Origin: Cryptomeria japonica
Taxonomy: Eukaryota > Streptophyta > Pinopsida > Cupressales > Cupressaceae
DNA: 64,000 nucleotides
NCBI RefSeq assembly: GCF_030272615.1
Contig: NC_081406.1
Location: 240,920,422 to 240,984,421, forward strand
Direction: 5' to 3'
Position numbers and translations under genes: made by a program. Under the pieces are notes generated by a model. It was given only the letters and a program-made list of their open reading frames with translations, did not search any database and was not told the DNA's origin. Each line of letters begins with the position of its first letter. Positions within the stretch are counted from its first letter, which is position 1. This document shows, piece after piece, positions 45,976 through 57,924 of this stretch.

Positions 45976-46655
45976 CATTACATCTTTTATTTGCAAGCAT
46001 GTGTGTGATTAGGGTTTTGTCATGTTCATTCCATTTCATACAACATGTGTGATTACATTCAAGAAGAAAACCACCATTATCAATCATTACAAATCCGAGG
46101 TATATCTTTCCATTATTTATTTCAGTATTTATAATATTTTGTTTAGGGTTAATTCCTAAACTGGGGTTTTGACTTAGGCAAGCTCCTATTCCAAGCATAT
46201 TTCCCTTTCTTTCTATGTGTAGGAAATAGGTACAAAGTTGTGATCTTTAGAATAGGCATTATTTGCATAGACAAATCAACCCCTTTTGGTGTGCAGAAAG
46301 TTAGGAGGACCGGAGAAAAATAGGCTCTGGTCCTGACATTTCTAGATCTTTTATAGGGATCAGGTTTAGATCTACAATGAGTACCCAAATCTAGGTGTGT
46401 GCCTCAATTTGATGATTGTAGCTCACTGTTTCCGCATTTTTACCTTCATTTTTAGCACTTTCTCTAAGTTTAGCAATTCAACTCACAGAAGAGGGTAAAC
46501 AAATTCACACCTTGTTGAATCCAATTTGTATTCAATCCTTATCATTAATAGTTTGTGATTTAATCTATTGGATTCACTGCTCTTTTGAATGTAATTTTAA
46601 ACTGGCGGTTTTCATCCCTTATGATGGAAACCCTAATTTACCACCCATTACATTT
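45976..46655 (+). other. Possible LTR end of a gypsy-like element
   Basis: No ORF. The stretch ends CCCATTACA, three bases before a TGG-starting sequence resembling the element B primer site, as at the element B LTR end (CTACACA + TTT + TGG). I cannot define the LTR start. Confidence 0.35.
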
Positions 46656-46671
46656 TGGTAAACCCAAATCC
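46656..46671 (+). other. Primer-binding-site-like sequence
   Basis: TGGTAAACCCAAATCC matches the first 12 bases of the element B site (TGGTGAACCCGA) at ten positions, with identical spacing after a CA end. Probably a decayed related element. Confidence 0.4.
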
Positions 46672-46709
46672 TTACACCTTTAGTTATGATTGATTTTCTT
46701 AGATCTAAG

Positions 46710-47310
46710 TGTTTATGCAATTTAAAATTCAAATTTTCATTTACAAGTTTGATTTCCAAGCGAATTTTGAAAATTTAGAGGTTAAATTCAACAAAACCCT
46801 ATTTTCTAAATTTAAAATTCAGCTTATCATTTGTTTAATTTGGATAAATTATTTCAAATATGATTTTGCATACAATTTAAAATTCAAATTTTCACTTACA
46901 AGTTTAATTTCCAATAAAATTTTTAAAAATTTAGAGGTTAATTTAAAAAACCGTACTTTTTAAATTCAAAATTGAGCTTGTGGGTTGTCTAATTTTTGAA
47001 TTAATTATTTAAGATCTAATTGAAATTCAAAATTGCAATCTTAGATCTAATTTCAAAATAAGTTTAAAAATTAAGAGGTTATTTTCATAAAACTCTAATT
47101 TTTAAATTTAAATTCATTAGTGGATTGCATTTTTCTATATTTGCTTAATTAATTAAACAATCATTTTTACAAAAAAATTGCATTGTTTAATTTCAAAATT
47201 CAAATTTAAAATTCATAGATCTCATTTTAATTAAATTATATAAATTTAGAGGTTTAATTTATAAAAACCCTAATTTATTTTTGTTATTTTGATTTGTGGA
47301 TTGCTTCACT
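46710..47310 (+). repeat. AT-rich tandem repeat, about 130-145 bp period
   Basis: Four degenerate units share AATTTAAAATTCAAATTTTC, then TTTAGAGGTTAATTT, then AAAACCCTAATTTTTAAATT, near 46715, 46868, 47025 and 47195. They follow the primer-site-like sequence, so they may be the 5' leader of the same decayed element. Short ORFs across them are artefacts. Confidence 0.65.
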
Positions 47311-47576
47311 TTACAATATTTATTATCGCACTAAATAAATATGATTTATTTTTCTATTTAACATATGATTACCTTTCTTTTCACTTAAATTTACTTAAAT
47401 CATGTGTTCGATAATGGATTCTTTCATTTCACAATGCTTCTTTTCATTCATAGCACTTTGGCAAATTGTGTTTGTAGACTTTCAAAATTCCTTTCTTTCA
47501 ATCAATTTGATCTCAAAGCTTTCTGTATATGGAGAAAATGGATAGTGGAAACAACAATATTGAAAGACTAAAAAGG

Positions 47577-48200
47577 ATCAACCACAAAACCCTAGCCTAA
47601 CAATGAAAAGCATCCACCATAAACAAATGAAGATACCTAAGATCATGCAAATTAACAATAACAAAATAAGATATACCATTCACATGCCTAGTAGGGTTTC
47701 AATCTCCATTTATTCCTATCTCCATTGGTCTTGTTTGATATATTTGCTCTCAAATTTCATGTGTGAACAAGAGCTCAAAAAAGAATGGAAATGTGGTTGA
47801 TAGCTTGATCGCAAGAAGGCTTGATTCTGTCATTAGAGTTGATAATGAAGGAGAGGATCCTCTTATATAGAGAACACTATAAGAAATGGAGGATAAGATT
47901 ACGAGGTATAAAGATAAATAGTCGGCTAGGATTAAAGGGTAGGTAGAGGAAATAATTAAATGATGAGAGGGTAGGTAGAAGAAGAATTAAGAGATGAATG
48001 ACATGTGTCATGGGTAGAAAAGGCTAATGAATTAATTAAATAAATAAAGTATATTTAATTAATAGAGGAAGTGACATCAATTAAATAAATAAAAGTATTT
48101 ATTGAAATGAGAAAAGGATCAAAAGAGGATTAATGAATTTAATTAAATAAATAAGAGTTTATTTAATTAATAAAAGACAAGATAGAATAATTAAATAAAT
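47577..48200 (-). repeat. Left-lying part of an antisense LTR split by unit 2
   Basis: Read on the minus strand this resembles the element A LTR: repeated TTAATTAAATAAA, then a TATATAA near 47869-47863. The start of this LTR (TGTAGACACCTAAAATTG) would be at 59065 on the other side of unit 2. The boundary at 47577 is approximate. Confidence 0.4.
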
Positions 48201-48327
48201 GGGTAAACGTACAAAGTTGGGTCCCAATCCCGTAGAAGTCCGCAGGTTGGAAAATGAGCCTGCTAGAAACGGGTGCCCGATTTTTACAAATCAGGCACCT
48301 GTTTAGCTTCGGGTGCCCGAGCCATCC

Positions 48328-48383
48328 AAAAACGGGCGTCCATTTAGCAATGGGTGCCCAAAGCTAAATGGACGCCCGTTTTT
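48328..48383. other. Perfect 21-bp hairpin at the left subterminal region of unit 2
   Basis: Arms 48328-48348 and 48363-48383 are exact reverse complements around GGGCG/CGCCC, with a 14-base loop containing GGGTGCCC. Three more GGGYGCCCG-type motifs lie within 100 bp upstream. Confidence 0.9.
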
Positions 48384-48907
48384 GAAATGTATTTATTATT
48401 ATTTTTTAACCATTTTCCATCAATTTTACTGTTTGGAAAACGGGCAAGCGTTTATAAGGAGCACGAGTACCCATTTTTTTCACCTCAGCTGACCCCCTAG
48501 ACCATTTTTACCTCCTTCCAGGTATTTAGTTTTATTTTTTATATTCTATTTTATTTATTTTTATTATTTTTCATAAAAAAATGTTAATGTATTGTTATTT
48601 TTAAATTTTTATGTTTTAAAGTTTGAAAATCATCTTTTATTTCATGTTTAAAATAGTTTTCAGTTTTCAAATATTGCAAAAAACATGAATAGTAAAAACC
48701 GTACGAAAAAAACAAAAAACAAAAACGTAAACGAACAATAAACATTAGACGCAAAAAACAGACAATAAACACTTAACAGAAAAATGAACAATAAACATTA
48801 GACACAAAAAATAGACAATAAACCTTGAACGGAAAAATGAACACTAAACCCTAAATAGGAAAAAACAAACAAGTCCAAGGAGAAATTTGACTATCTTGGT
48901 TGATTAA

Positions 48908-48935
48908 CCCTAAACCCTAAACCCTAAACCCTAAA
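48908..48935. repeat. Interstitial telomere-like tract, four CCCTAAA units
   Basis: Four perfect tandem copies of the Arabidopsis-type plant telomere unit CCCTAAA. Upstream AAACCCTAAATAG-type minisatellite units suggest it arose from the local repeat rather than from a chromosome end. Confidence 0.9.
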
Positions 48936-51342
48936 TTATAATCTTTAATTAAAGCCCTAAACATTGGATTAAGATTCAATAACCTGGCAATATATCATGA
49001 TTTCTAGCTCAAGAAAACATTTACAGTAACAGCTATGTTATTAACCACCTTAAGCATTCGTAATGGTGGCTATATTTAGTGTCAGAAATTTTAATGTTTT
49101 CATGTCCTAAGCAATTGAGTTGGACACCATAGATTAATGTTCCTTAACTATTATTGAGGTTTGATAAGGATTCTATTAAGGAGAATTATAAGTTTTAAAT
49201 AAATGGTTTTAATTTCATTAGATTAGTGTTTATTTTGTAGAATGCTAATTTAATGGATTAGTAATAAAGGTGGTGCTATAACATTTGAAGGAGTGTTATT
49301 GGTGCTTATAGTATTAAATGGTGCTTAGTGATCAGTGTTTTTCCTAGCAGTATTGTATCAAATGGAACATATATTTAGTTTTTGATTGGAGCTTTTAGAG
49401 TTAAATTTAGTTTTTTTTGGTTATAGGAGAGTGTATTTTTCCATTGGATTGGATGATAAGTATAATAAACATAGAGAAAGGAAAGGATCAAAAACCCTGT
49501 AATAATTTATTTTACCAAAGGTTTAACCAAATCTTTATTTACAAATCAAAATAAACTCTAGGATTCATGAAAGTTGCACTAGAAGAGACAAGTATGGAGG
49601 TAGGTAATATCACAAATTTTTTTATCTAAGAGGGGTTTTTATTCAACCTAATTATGTTCATTATTAATGTAGGCTTATGAAAATGGACCTTAAGACTCCT
49701 TTTAATTATGGACATGAAAATTGTTAAGGTAGAATCAAGGTAGGGTTGTCTAAGAAATGTTTGTTGATTTCTCGAAAGGATTGGACTTAGTGACCTACTT
49801 TCCTCAAATGGAAAGCAAGAAAGTATAAATAGAAGGTGTACATCAAGAGTTTGAGGTATTGCAATCTTATTATAGCAATATTAGTAAAGTGTTGGTTGGT
49901 TTGCAAAATGCACATGAAAATAGTAGAGTGTGTGTTGGAAGTGAATGTATTATATTATGTGAAAGCATTAATTGAAATAGTAAAATAAGAACCAACAAGA
50001 AGGGAGAGTTAAGGGTGGTGTCTATATAGGGTAGATGAGTTATGTATTATAATATATGATAAATTTTCTTGGATAGGTTTCATTATAAACCCCACTAAAT
50101 TACTTAAAAATTTACACGTCTATATAAATTTATTTTGCCAAGTATATATTAAATTAAAAAACTGATTATATATTTATATGTGTACATATCACTTTACATT
50201 TAGAATGAATTGATTCTAAATTTTTATGATAATTACTTGTATTTCATTACCAAATGTTTATTCTAATTGATATAATTGATTTACATAATTAAAATATATT
50301 TTGAAAATTATTTAATATGTAAATAAAAGTTGATCTTAAGTAAATAAATTATTTAATATGATATAATGAATTTCCTCTTAAGTATCACCATTGAAGGGTA
50401 TGTGATCTTCATCTACAAAGGGAATGAAACAATCTACAATAGGATCCTCTAGGAATGGAGAGATATGAGGGTCTCCATGGATCTCCTAAAGTCTATTCCA
50501 AAGCATGTGGGGGAAATCAATATCCAATGCAATACACATAGAATCATGATCTTGATACTAGATCAAATCACTCCTACATGGTCAATGATATTACACCAAG
50601 ATTATATATTTTCTAGTGTTTCTAGTTTAGGTATGACTCCATACATAAAAGGAAAATGATTACACCACCTAAAACTTATGAAGATACCATTTTACAAAAG
50701 AATCATAGTTATCCATTTCTAATTTTACCACAAAAGGATGAATAGAGAAACCTATGATACCTCCTCAAATAAAACCTTAAAAAATCAATAAAATCAATAC
50801 ATATAAAACATATCAAACAAATTCATCTCATGTAAGACGGTCATTTTGAAGTGCCAAGATGTCCAAGTAAATGAATAGAATGTGAAATCACAAAAAATGG
50901 TCATTTATTCAAGCTTCAACTTAGTGTAGTACTACTAGTTGCGATCACTTAATCATCCAATGATTCTAGAAAAGAACACAACAAAGTAGTACATGTATTG
51001 ACAAGTTCATAGATATAACTTATGACTTTAACTTATGATTATTTTTATGATTTTGATAGAACTTATACTAATTCACCTTTAGATGTTAAAAAGTATTGTT
51101 TGAGTTGCATGGGGGCATTATGATGTTTTATTTTGTAGAATTTTTATTATACTTTGATTTAAGTGGATAATATTTCTTAAATGATGCTTATTATTACCCA
51201 CCTATTAATAATATTATAGATCTATGTGAGTTTCCTTTTTTTATATTTAAGTTGCTAAATTGTATTTAATTATAAGTTTTTTTGGAAGGTGAAATGTAAA
51301 TTAAATAGTTTGTAATTGTAAATTTTCATGTTTGTATATATA
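48936..51342. other. Unit 2 stretch upstream of the plus-strand gene
   Basis: 48936-50368 is AT-rich, has no counterpart in unit 1 and no supported gene. 50369-50890 and 50920-51342 match 26888-27430 and 27745-28434. The ORF at 50465-50659 is the conserved 64-codon frame without recognisable features. Confidence 0.5.
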
Positions 51343-52851
51343 TGCAGATTATTTTCACATGATGGATGAGTTTGAGATAGATGAGCTATTAGGTATAGTA
51401 CCACCTCCACCTCCACCTCCACCAGATCAGTTGCAACAGACAATTAGGAAAAATATTGGTGCTTTGATTAGAGATATTCACACTATTAGGTGTGAGCCTC
51501 ATCCACCCCTTCAGTTGTTACACCTTGCAGACAGTATGCAAGGCAATGTACGGTGTGTGTAGGCATTAGATAGTGAGATGGATAGATATCGTAGCTGGCG
51601 TGAGGGATTCCATGCATTTTATGGAGATGGCCTAACATACAAACAAGTTAATGACTTAAAAATAACAAAAATAGATTTGAAAAAATATTTTGTGAACCCT
51701 AAGATAGGTGAAGAGATAGATCCAAAGAAGCCATGGATCTCTATTCAATGGTGTAGGCACTCAGGCATTGCTAGCCACTTTTGAGAGTGGTGGTGGATGG
51801 TCTACACTCCAATCATGAGGTCCCAATGTATTTTTTGAAGAAATTATGGGCGAAATTTAAATTGGGCAAAAATCCCAATTACTTTGATATTAGATCATTT
51901 CAGGGGATTGGGAGAGGCATGCCCCAAGATAGGCCAGGAGCAAAATTGAGTGACAGGGTTAGAAACCGTGTGCGTGATGATCCATTGGTTCCTCTTCCAT
52001 CACCAGTTGTTCCAGCACCTGCCCATCATCGAGCAGTGGATTCTGCTCTAGGTTCATTGAGTGCCTTGTCAGGCAATTTGGTATAGCAGTTGCAGGAGGT
52101 GAGGGATGCCCCTTGCTTAGCACATGTTTGCGCGAGTTGTGGGGATGTATGTAGGGGTCCACAGAGTGAGGCTTCCCCTGGAGGAGATGGTGATTTTGAT
52201 GATGTTGATGCCACCCATGGTGGTTATGATGATATCGAGGAGGTTGCACATGCTGATGTCATCTCTTCATATGTTGATCTCCTGTGGGCAGATGATGATC
52301 AGCCTACAAAGGTACAAATTTATTTGTATAATTTACAGTGCAATATTAAATTCCTTATATATACACATATGAACCATAACATGAGTCAATTTTTTCTGAA
52401 CAAAGGATGGATCATACCACATCATTGAGGAACCGACAACATGTTACCTCAGTACCTAGAGATGTTGGTGCCCCATTTACGATATGCACTTTCATCTAGA
52501 TACATTGTATTGATATGTACAATTAAAATAAACAGTAAATTTGTTAATGTAATGATTTACATATGATATGTTTTTTCAATTTTGTAGGGTGCTTCATGTA
52601 GCACTGAGGTGGGTAGTTCTTCACGTGACCCATGGAACACTGAGGCTCAGCCTCATATACCGCTAGTATGTTTTTCATCCATTAATTTGAAGTGTTTGCA
52701 TGCTTACTAATTTAAGTACAACTTTGATTCATGTTCGTTATTTTTTGCAATTGTAGGCTTTTGGATTGTTTGATGGCGCATCACATGTACGCCTTTGACC
52801 ATCAGTTACTTTTCCTACATCATATGTATGCATTTTTGTGATAATCTTGTA

Positions 52852-52907
<56 letters not shown>

Positions 52908-52936
52908 ATATATCTATATATCTATATATCTATATA

Positions 52937-52975
<39 letters not shown>

Positions 52976-53552
52976 TTTATAATTTATGTATATATACGAG
53001 TTCGATTCATGCTTTATATATGTTGTTGAGGTCCACACCACTACCAATATTGGTACGGCTATGGGGTTGAGCTAGATGCAACCATCTACATTATCATTTG
53101 AGGCACGATGATTACAAAAATAATTTCTAATCTATTTATACTGTGTACCTGGCTTTTATAGGGATTATCAAAATTGATGTATAATGTTTTTTTTGCAGGA
53201 CTTGGCTATGACCACTTTTCTTGTTCATGATAGTGGACCTCCACATACCAGTGAGGGCATTGTAGAGCACAGTCGTATGGTAATTTATTTTAAATATTTT
53301 AGTATTTAATTACTTTATAAGTGAATTATGCAACTTCTTCTCATGTAAAATCTTTTAATAATGTACAGGAGGGTGCAAACACTGATACTGCACAGGAGGG
53401 TGGAGTCACCGATACTGCACAGGAGGGTGGAGACACTGATATTGCACAGACATAGGATGGTGCATCTCAGGACCACATACAATAGGATGATTCATCTCAG
53501 CCACCTTCACATGGAGTGAAGAGGACTGCAGATGAGATGCACGCGAGTTCTT
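51343..53552 (+). pseudogene. Unit 2 plus-strand gene: proline-run protein of unknown function, multi-exon
   Basis: Homologous exon for exon to 28435-30563. The acceptor TATATGCAG precedes the exon with the ATG at 51362; FEIDELLG is followed by 8 prolines, then the conserved LTYKQVNDLKITKIDLKKYF block. A TAG near 51560 and a TGA at 51782-51784 break it, and a frame change near 51785 leads to NHEVPMYFLKKLWAKFKL. Later exons (near 52408, 52588, 52757, 53030, 53199) keep AG and GT borders. The end repeats read GAGGGTGGAGACACTGATAT, with GCACAG where unit 1 has GCATAG stops, so unit 2 preserves the original better here. Confidence 0.6.
52853..52976. repeat. (TA)n microsatellite with TATC interruptions
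   Basis: About 120 bases of TA with several TATC units in an intron of the plus-strand gene; in unit 1 the same place has only TATATATAC. A 91-codon Tyr/Ile ORF across it is an artefact. Confidence 0.95.
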
Positions 53553-53559
53553 AGATTGT

Positions 53560-54732
53560 ATATTTTAGATCATGTCATGTTATTGTATTGTGGACTTTTT
53601 ATGATGACACTTGTTATGTTATCTCGGGACTTGTTATTATGTGATTATATATAGGACTTGTTGTTATGTGTTATGTGATTATATATAGGACTTTTTATTA
53701 TGTCATTTTCTTACTATTATGATATCAGGTCGTGTTATTTGATTTGGCGCACTCTAGTGATTATATATGTGATACATTGTTTTGTTATTGTTATTGTTAT
53801 TTGGACTTTTTTTAATGTCATTTCCTTATTAAATTATTATTTCAAGACTTGTTATTATGTCATTAGGAATTATTATGTGATTGTATATAGGACTTTTTAT
53901 TAATGACTTGTTATGTGATCTATTTATGACTTAGATATTAACATTGTGATTGATCATCTTATAGTGGAACAGTTTATAATTCAATGTGTACAAAATAACA
54001 TTAAGAATAAGATAACTAATACAATATTGTTTATGTAACCAAAATTGTATCAAATGTAGACAAATACAATGTTAAAGGGACAAAGAAAAAAATTTATCAT
54101 GATTAAATATTTAAAAGAGTTCACACAAGTATCGACTTATTAATTATAAATGAATCTCACAGAGGAATCATGATTATCATGATTATATAAAAGGATTATT
54201 AATTATAAATGAATCTCATAGAGGAATCCAATAGATTGATGGAACTAAGGCTAACCAAATTATTAGGAAGCTACAAACATAGTATCGACTTTCCTCTTAA
54301 GTTGACCACACTACTTTACTAGTGTATTGATGGTTTATTAGTGTAGATAGTAGTGGTATGAAAAGCATGAACTTCATGGTACTAAAATAAAAAAGTACAC
54401 TATAAATATAGATTTGTCATACAATGATAAATATAGAGTCAGGTCATATTTAAGACATAAATTTTCTATCTTTGAACTTACAATTAATCTATGAAGAGAT
54501 TACAATAAAATAAATATGTCATAAAAAATTAGAATTCAATTATAACACAATTACAATGTGCACAAAATAACATTAAGAAGAAGATAACTAATACAATGTT
54601 TTTTATGAAACCAAAATTACATATCAAATGTAGACAAATAGAATGTTAAAGGGACAAAGAAAAACAATTATCAAGATTAAATATAAAAGAGTTCACACAA
54701 GTAACACAAACTTACATGCATATAAATTTGAT
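53560..54732. other. Intergenic region between the convergent unit 2 genes
   Basis: No gene. Repeated GGACTTGTTATTATGTGATT-type segments at 53590-53900 match unit 1. 53985-54690 has a near-duplicate pair (about 53992-54100 and 54550-54670) not found in unit 1, so it is an insertion or local duplication. Confidence 0.6.
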
Positions 54733-57700
54733 TCAACCTAATGTACCATCTGCATCCTCTCTCTTCTGCAATGTGTCTATGATTGCCTCATGCTCTTCTA
54801 CTGAAAGTGTCCACAATACCTTATTAGCAAGTCTACATTTGTAGCTTTCTAATTTGATGTTTGTTGCCACCACCAAATGAGAATAGTGTATAATCTTCTT
54901 TTTTGATTGGTAGTCTTCATAAGCTGGTAAGCCATTCCTTCTTGTTAAGCATTTGCGTAGCCATGTACCAACCACCACAATAGACCCTACTGGATATTGA
55001 AAACCATCATCATCTACTTGATCACATATCAACTTTTTCTTAGGTTCTACACATCTAGCTAGCCAATACTCAACCTGCTCATCATTATCCTCAGGTGCAA
55101 CAACAACATACACATGTCCTATAAAACAAATTGAAGTACAATGTGTAGAAATAAAACTTGTTAGAATTTATAATTCAAATATGTAATCATAAATTATATG
55201 ACAATACATAAAAATATATAATTTAAAGTTATAAACAATAAATTGAATTAAATTACCAGGTTGTATGAGGTCTGAAACACAATCATAATCTTCTGATGCA
55301 AATGCATGATCGGGGTCTTAATTTCTTCTAACATCTTCATATTGTGTCTCAGTAGGTGTTAAGGATTTGTGTTGCCATTCTTCGACCCATTCCGTATTCT
55401 CGCATTCTTCCCATTCACATGCAACACAAAATTGACAAAAACATGCAAGCTCTCTAGTCCATATAGTCCAAGTGTTAGAATTAGAACTCTTAAATGAATG
55501 CCATCTAGCTGACCCATTTATTGAATCACAATCATATCTTGGAAGGATATTCTCCTCTTTAACTAGCCAAAAGAAACATCTAATTGTAGAGTTTTGACTT
55601 GATCCTGTGGATAAATTTGCACTACACCAATCCACAATTGCACTTGCATTTTTAAATTTAGCCTTTTCCTCAAATTTGAGTTGCTCTTTGCAAAGGGCTC
55701 TCTTAACACATGCACCGGGACCGTCATGTTCTCCTTTCTCGTGTCCAACCTCAAAAAAACTCCAAATGTGTTCGATATTAGTTTTCTTATGAATCCTACT
55801 CAACCAATAAAACATTCTAGCATTCTTGAATTGCCCTGTGCAATTATCAGACCATATTAGATGTTGTGTCATCTGAATTTCTCTCTCCCTCAAATTCTAA
55901 AAAAATGGTCTTGAAGCAGAACTGGACATACTCAAATGAGTGTAATTTATTATCACTCATATAGAAATGGTACTCTCTCAAAATTTTGTGATCCTCTTGT
56001 GTACTACCCGGTGCATGCCTATAGACAATATGGACAAAAATTGATACCTGCACTGAATTGTAGTATTGTGATTGTACCTCATCTTGTGGTGCAAGTGTGT
56101 AGTTCTCTGCAAAGTCAACAACCAAAAGTATACAACCAACAGGAAATGTATCCTTACATATTCGAAACTGACCATCGAGCCATCTCGAATTTTGAGGGTG
56201 TTTAACATATTTAGGTATGATGTTACTCTTGAATTCATTCATAAATGCATGAACACTAACTTTTTCAGTGATTAGATTGCATCATTTTCCAACCTTTCCA
56301 TCCTTCAGTGGATACTCAATAGTTTTAAATTTTTAACATCAATTAATTGTTGTCCAAAATCATTTGAAAGATTTTCATGCAAACATTCATCCAACAATGC
56401 AAGATTGCCACATATATCACATACACTAGAAACACATGCATTGAAAAGGAAATTTTTTTCATTTAGTAGGTTGCAAAACAAACTTGAAATAAACTCCTTT
56501 ATAGTTTCAAGTGGTATATTTATACCACATTCTTGGAACATTCCATTACTATGCATGGTAACACGTATATATCGAAATACATCATAATGGTAGTGAAATT
56601 GAACATGAGTTTTGCAACAACATGTGACTCTTTCCTTGTTAATTTGAACATACCAAGGTTTACACTTTTCAAAAGACCTTTCACAAATGCTAATAGTCAA
56701 CACCTTATCATCCAAATTTTTTTTATACAATTCAGTTTGAGTCATGTCCAATAGGTGTTTTGGATGTGGATCACAAAATTTTGACCCAACTCTTAATTTA
56801 AGAACATCTCTAACATTAGGTGATACTCTCGTATTATCGTGCCAGAATTTTTTGATCAAATTTTTGACTTCACTAGTAAGTTTCATATCATACCTTGGTA
56901 GTCTACCACTAGAAGTCCACAATTTGTTTTCCGGGTCACTTTCAAAATTAACTCTTCTTTATACAGCTCTTGACAAAGTTTTGTGATGAATATTAACATA
57001 TCCACTTATGTTACTTATCATTCTTTTATTAGAAGTTGTTTGGATTACTAAAGTTGTTGTTATTGCCCGTTGTGCTGCATTTTTATCTTTAGAATGACTT
57101 TTCTTTCCAATTGTATCAAAGGTACTAGCAATAGTTGACACAACCTATTTTAAAGACTCCTCCTTCTTCTTGGGTTTGACATAAAAGCCTAACTTCTTCA
57201 TCACTTTTTTCATTTTAGTCATTTTAATTAGTTGTACCATTAATTGACATTGAAACCCAAATTTCTTATTATAAAAAAAATATCTAAACAATCTATTTGC
57301 ATGTGTCCTAATCTATCTCCATGAAACCAAGCCAGGAAGGTTGTCTAGTACATCACTTTTAATTTCAAAATTTTCATTCATTTGATTATCATTCAAACAT
57401 ATTTCATTTTCAATTGGTGTTTCCATGTCTACATGCACATTATTGGTTTTAGTTGCAGGTGGATTTTCAATTTCATTTGGAGTTTCAAATTTGGTTTCAA
57501 TTTTAGTTTCAAGTTGAGATCTAGTTTTAGTTGGGGTTTCAATTTGGATTTCAATTTCACTTTCAACTTTACTTCTAATTTCATTTGGGGTTTGATTTTC
57601 AATTAGAATTTTATATAAGTAACCTGCTTCTACAAAATCACCAATTTCTTCATGAGAAAAAACATAGGATTGTGAAGACATACATGTATCCAATAATGGA

Positions 57701-57924
57701 TTAGAAAATGCACCTGAATTAAATGGTTCTATTGTGTTTCCTTCGTCAGCATTTATGGTCTCATTGATGTTCTCCTCTTCTAAAATGATTATGGAACTTG
57801 AAGCTTCTTGTCTCATTCTTGATCTTCTCTCTCATTGATGTATTGCCTCCTTCTCCCTATTTGCTGCAATCTCCTCAGTTGTCAGAACCTTCCTTTGCCT
57901 CTTCCTGCATTGATTTGATTCCAT
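54733..57924 (-). pseudogene. Unit 2 transposase gene (DDE type, unassigned superfamily), better preserved copy
   Basis: ATG at 57924, then a basic N-terminus, a Glu/Thr-rich repeat part, a helix-turn-helix-like region and Cys/His clusters. ORF 56922-56305 runs through a position that is broken in unit 1. Catalytic candidates are Asp at 56116-56114 (VVDFAENY), Asp at 55848-55846 (WSDNCTGQF) and Glu at 55752-55750 (WSFFEVGH), about 89 and 32 residues apart. A TAA just before 55256 and a GT-AG intron of 138 nt (55256-55119) precede the C-terminal domain 55118-54733 (YWLARCVEPKKKL, YPVGSIVVVGTWLRKC). TGA near 57838 (CGA in unit 1), stops and frameshifts near 57310, 57000, 56290 and 55900 inactivate it. 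Related proteins with DFAENY and GHGKG motifs occur in animal transposons as I recall. Confidence 0.7.

Noticed and set aside
46709-46963. 84-residue Phe/Lys/Asn ORF
   Set aside because: Lies across AT-rich tandem repeats and repeats the same low-complexity peptide.
52795-53070. 91-residue Tyr/Ile ORF
   Set aside because: Translation of the TA microsatellite in an intron.
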